Source: Bacteroidales bacterium
Lineage (GTDB): Bacteria; Bacteroidota; Bacteroidia; Bacteroidales; UBA12481
Assembly: GCA_028707745.1 (NCBI GenBank)
Contig: JAQWAJ010000014.1
Span: 1-7,435 of the forward strand
Direction: 5' to 3'
DNA length: 7,435 nucleotides
In this document: piece after piece, positions 6,083-7,435 of the stretch
How positions within the stretch are numbered: the stretch's first letter is position 1
Layout of the letters: each line of letters opens with the position of its first letter
The notes under the pieces: model-generated
Seen by the model: the letters and a program-made list of their open reading frames with translations, nothing else
The model's database searches: none
Told to the model about the DNA's origin: nothing
Position numbers and translations under genes: made by a program

Positions 6083-7435
6083 ATGAAGAAACAACTTAAA
6101 CTAATTCTGGCAATGTTACTTCTGCTGCCGGCTTCTGTCTTTGCCGGTGATGCAGATTTAGTTATTCCGGATCTGAAGACTGCCTCCTTCTTTAATGGGG
6201 CCTTGACAGGGTGGGACATCCTGTTTTATGGCCTCGTCATCGTATTGGTAGGCCTTTATTTCGGATTTATGCAGTTCAGGAGCATCAATAAGATGCCCTC
6301 TCATAAGTCTATGCTCGATGTATCAGAAACTATCTACAAAACGTGTAAAACCTATCTGCTTCAGCAGGGTCGTTTTCTTGCGATTCTGTTTGTAATCATA
6401 GCAGTGATCATGGCTTACTACTTCCTGGCACTGAGCGGGATGAATGTTGGTAAGGTTGCCATGATTTTAGGCTGGTCGGTTCTCGGAGTTCTGGGTTCAT
6501 ACAGTGTTGCCTGGTTCGGAATCCGTATCAATACCCTGGCAAATGCACGCACTTCCTTCGCATCACTGCGTGGAAAACCTTGGGACGTGGTTGCTATCCC
6601 TCTTAAATCAGGTATGAGCATCGGACTGATGTTGGTCAGTGTTGAGCTGCTCATGATGATTGCCATTCTGTTGTTTGTTCCCGGTGACGCAGCCGGTGCT
6701 TGCTTCCTTGGTTTTGCCATTGGTGAATCTTTAGGTGCCAGTGCACTGCGTATCGCAGGGGGTATCTTCACTAAAATCGCTGACATCGGCGCTGACCTGA
6801 TGAAAATCGTTTTCAATCTTCCTGAAGACGACCCGCGTAACCCTGGTGTAATCGCTGACTGTACCGGTGACAATGCTGGTGATAGCGTTGGCCCGACCGC
6901 TGATGGTTTTGAAACTTACGGTGTTACCGGTGTTGCGCTGGTTTCATTTATCGTTCTGGCCATGCATGTTGAATTCCAGGCTTCCCTCATCGTATGGATT
7001 TTTGCTATGCGCCTCCTGATGATGGTTACTTCAATGCTTTCTTATGGCATCAACCATGCTTTCAACAGTAAAAAATACAGCAATTCAAAAGAATTCGATT
7101 TTGAGAACCCGCTGTCATCGCTGATCTGGATCACTTCAGTATTGTCAGTGGTCATGACCTACCTCGTTAGCTGGATGTTGCTGGGTACCGTCCTCGAAGC
7201 TGGCCTCTGGTGGAAACTGGCAACCATTATCAGTTGCGGTACCGCTGCTGCTGCTATCATCCCTGAACTGACCAAAGCTTTTACCAGCTCCAAGTCAAGA
7301 CACGTACAGGAAATTGTTACCGCATCCCGCGAAGGTGGTCCTTCTCTGAATATCCTCTCCGGTCTGGTTGCCGGTAACTTCTCCGCCTTCTGGAAAGGAA
7401 TGGTTATGATGGGCCTCATGTTTATCGCTTTCCTG
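6083..7435 (+). CDS. hppA: Membrane-bound ion-translocating pyrophosphatase, N-terminal part (runs off right edge)
   Basis: This integral inner-membrane enzyme hydrolyses pyrophosphate and pumps H+ and/or Na+. The visible 451 codons are open to the window edge; the family is roughly 650-800 residues. The catalytic signature is clear: Arg223, then TKIADIGADL with Lys231, Asp234 and Asp238, then PEDDPRNPGVIAD (247-259) and DCTGDNAGD (259-267) with metal-binding Asp259, Asp263 and Asp267. Glu277 in GFETYG falls at helix-6 position 6.53, where the gate Glu of Thermotoga Na+-pumping enzyme sits; Val281 occupies the plant H+-enzyme Glu301 position. Hydrophobic spans are near 46-64, 98-116, 125-147, 178-199, 205-226, 270-296, 300-321, 347-370, 376-393 and 430-451. 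Residues 1-21 look like a cleavable signal peptide (PASVFA before Gly22). Its own promoter lies just upstream, and codon use (many GGT, GCT and CGT, no CGG) suggests high expression. Ion specificity and K+ dependence cannot be settled, because the K+-determining residue lies beyond the edge. Confidence 0.96.
   Translation, partial: MKKQLKLILAMLLLLPASVFAGDADLVIPDLKTASFFNGALTGWDILFYGLVIVLVGLYFGFMQFRSINKMPSHKSMLDVSETIYKTCKTYLLQQGRFLAILFVIIAVIMAYYFLALSGMNVGKVAMILGWSVLGVLGSYSVAWFGIRINTLANARTSFASLRGKPWDVVAIPLKSGMSIGLMLVSVELLMMIAILLFVPGDAAGACFLGFAIGESLGASALRIAGGIFTKIADIGADLMKIVFNLPEDDPRNPGVIADCTGDNAGDSVGPTADGFETYGVTGVALVSFIVLAMHVEFQASLIVWIFAMRLLMMVTSMLSYGINHAFNSKKYSNSKEFDFENPLSSLIWITSVLSVVMTYLVSWMLLGTVLEAGLWWKLATIISCGTAAAAIIPELTKAFTSSKSRHVQEIVTASREGGPSLNILSGLVAGNFSAFWKGMVMMGLMFIAFL

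Noticed and set aside
6418..6873. Minus-strand open frame (and another at 7159-7419) inside hppA
   Set aside because: Both are antisense to conserved transmembrane and catalytic segments of the pyrophosphatase and give low-complexity Ser/Arg/Ile-rich products.
1..7435. Search for tRNA/rRNA, CRISPR repeats, insertion sequence ends, toxin-antitoxin or defence genes
   Set aside because: None seen by eye; the coding content is ordinary chromosomal genes with short spacers.

Overview
The window reads as a chromosomal housekeeping segment of a member of the Bacteroidota, probably an uncultured one of moderate G+C. Four things support this. Promoter -7 boxes of the Bacteroidota type TAnnTTTG lie about 25 nt before two of the genes. 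Shine-Dalgarno sequences are absent, with A/T-rich leaders instead. Predicted signal-peptide cleavage leaves an N-terminal Gln on both secreted proteins. The membrane pyrophosphatase has a catalytic loop that I recall as typical of this phylum. Species cannot be assigned.

Layout: (1) 1-911, minus strand: the N-terminal 303 codons of mutL (mismatch repair ATPase), running off the left edge. (2) 912-1000: an 89-bp divergent intergenic region. (3) 1001-2539, plus: a complete YifB/ComM-family Mg-chelatase-like AAA+ ATPase. (4) 2540-2579: a short spacer carrying a promoter that also settles the next start codon. (5) 2580-3908 and 3915-6020, plus: a two-gene operon of secreted M16 peptidase-family proteins separated by 6 nt. 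(6) 6021-6082: a spacer with a well-formed Bacteroidota promoter. (7) 6083-7435, plus: the first 451 codons of a membrane-bound ion-pumping pyrophosphatase (hppA), running off the right edge.

The most interesting unit is the M16 pair. The first protein has the zinc site (HxxEH plus a downstream Glu) but lacks the Arg/Tyr substrate-binding pair. The second has lost every zinc ligand but has the Arg/Tyr pair at exactly the expected spacing, and ends in a fused LolA-like domain of about 215 residues. The two are therefore probably the halves of an obligate periplasmic heterodimeric protease, with the extra domain as a possible lipid, lipoprotein or envelope-targeting module. The pyrophosphatase has an apparent cleavable signal peptide, a Cys in its DNxGDNxGD motif and codon use suggesting high expression. 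No mobile elements, RNA genes, CRISPR arrays or phage genes were seen, and no stretch over 300 bases lacks a gene. I do not see a previously undescribed defence or mobile system here.
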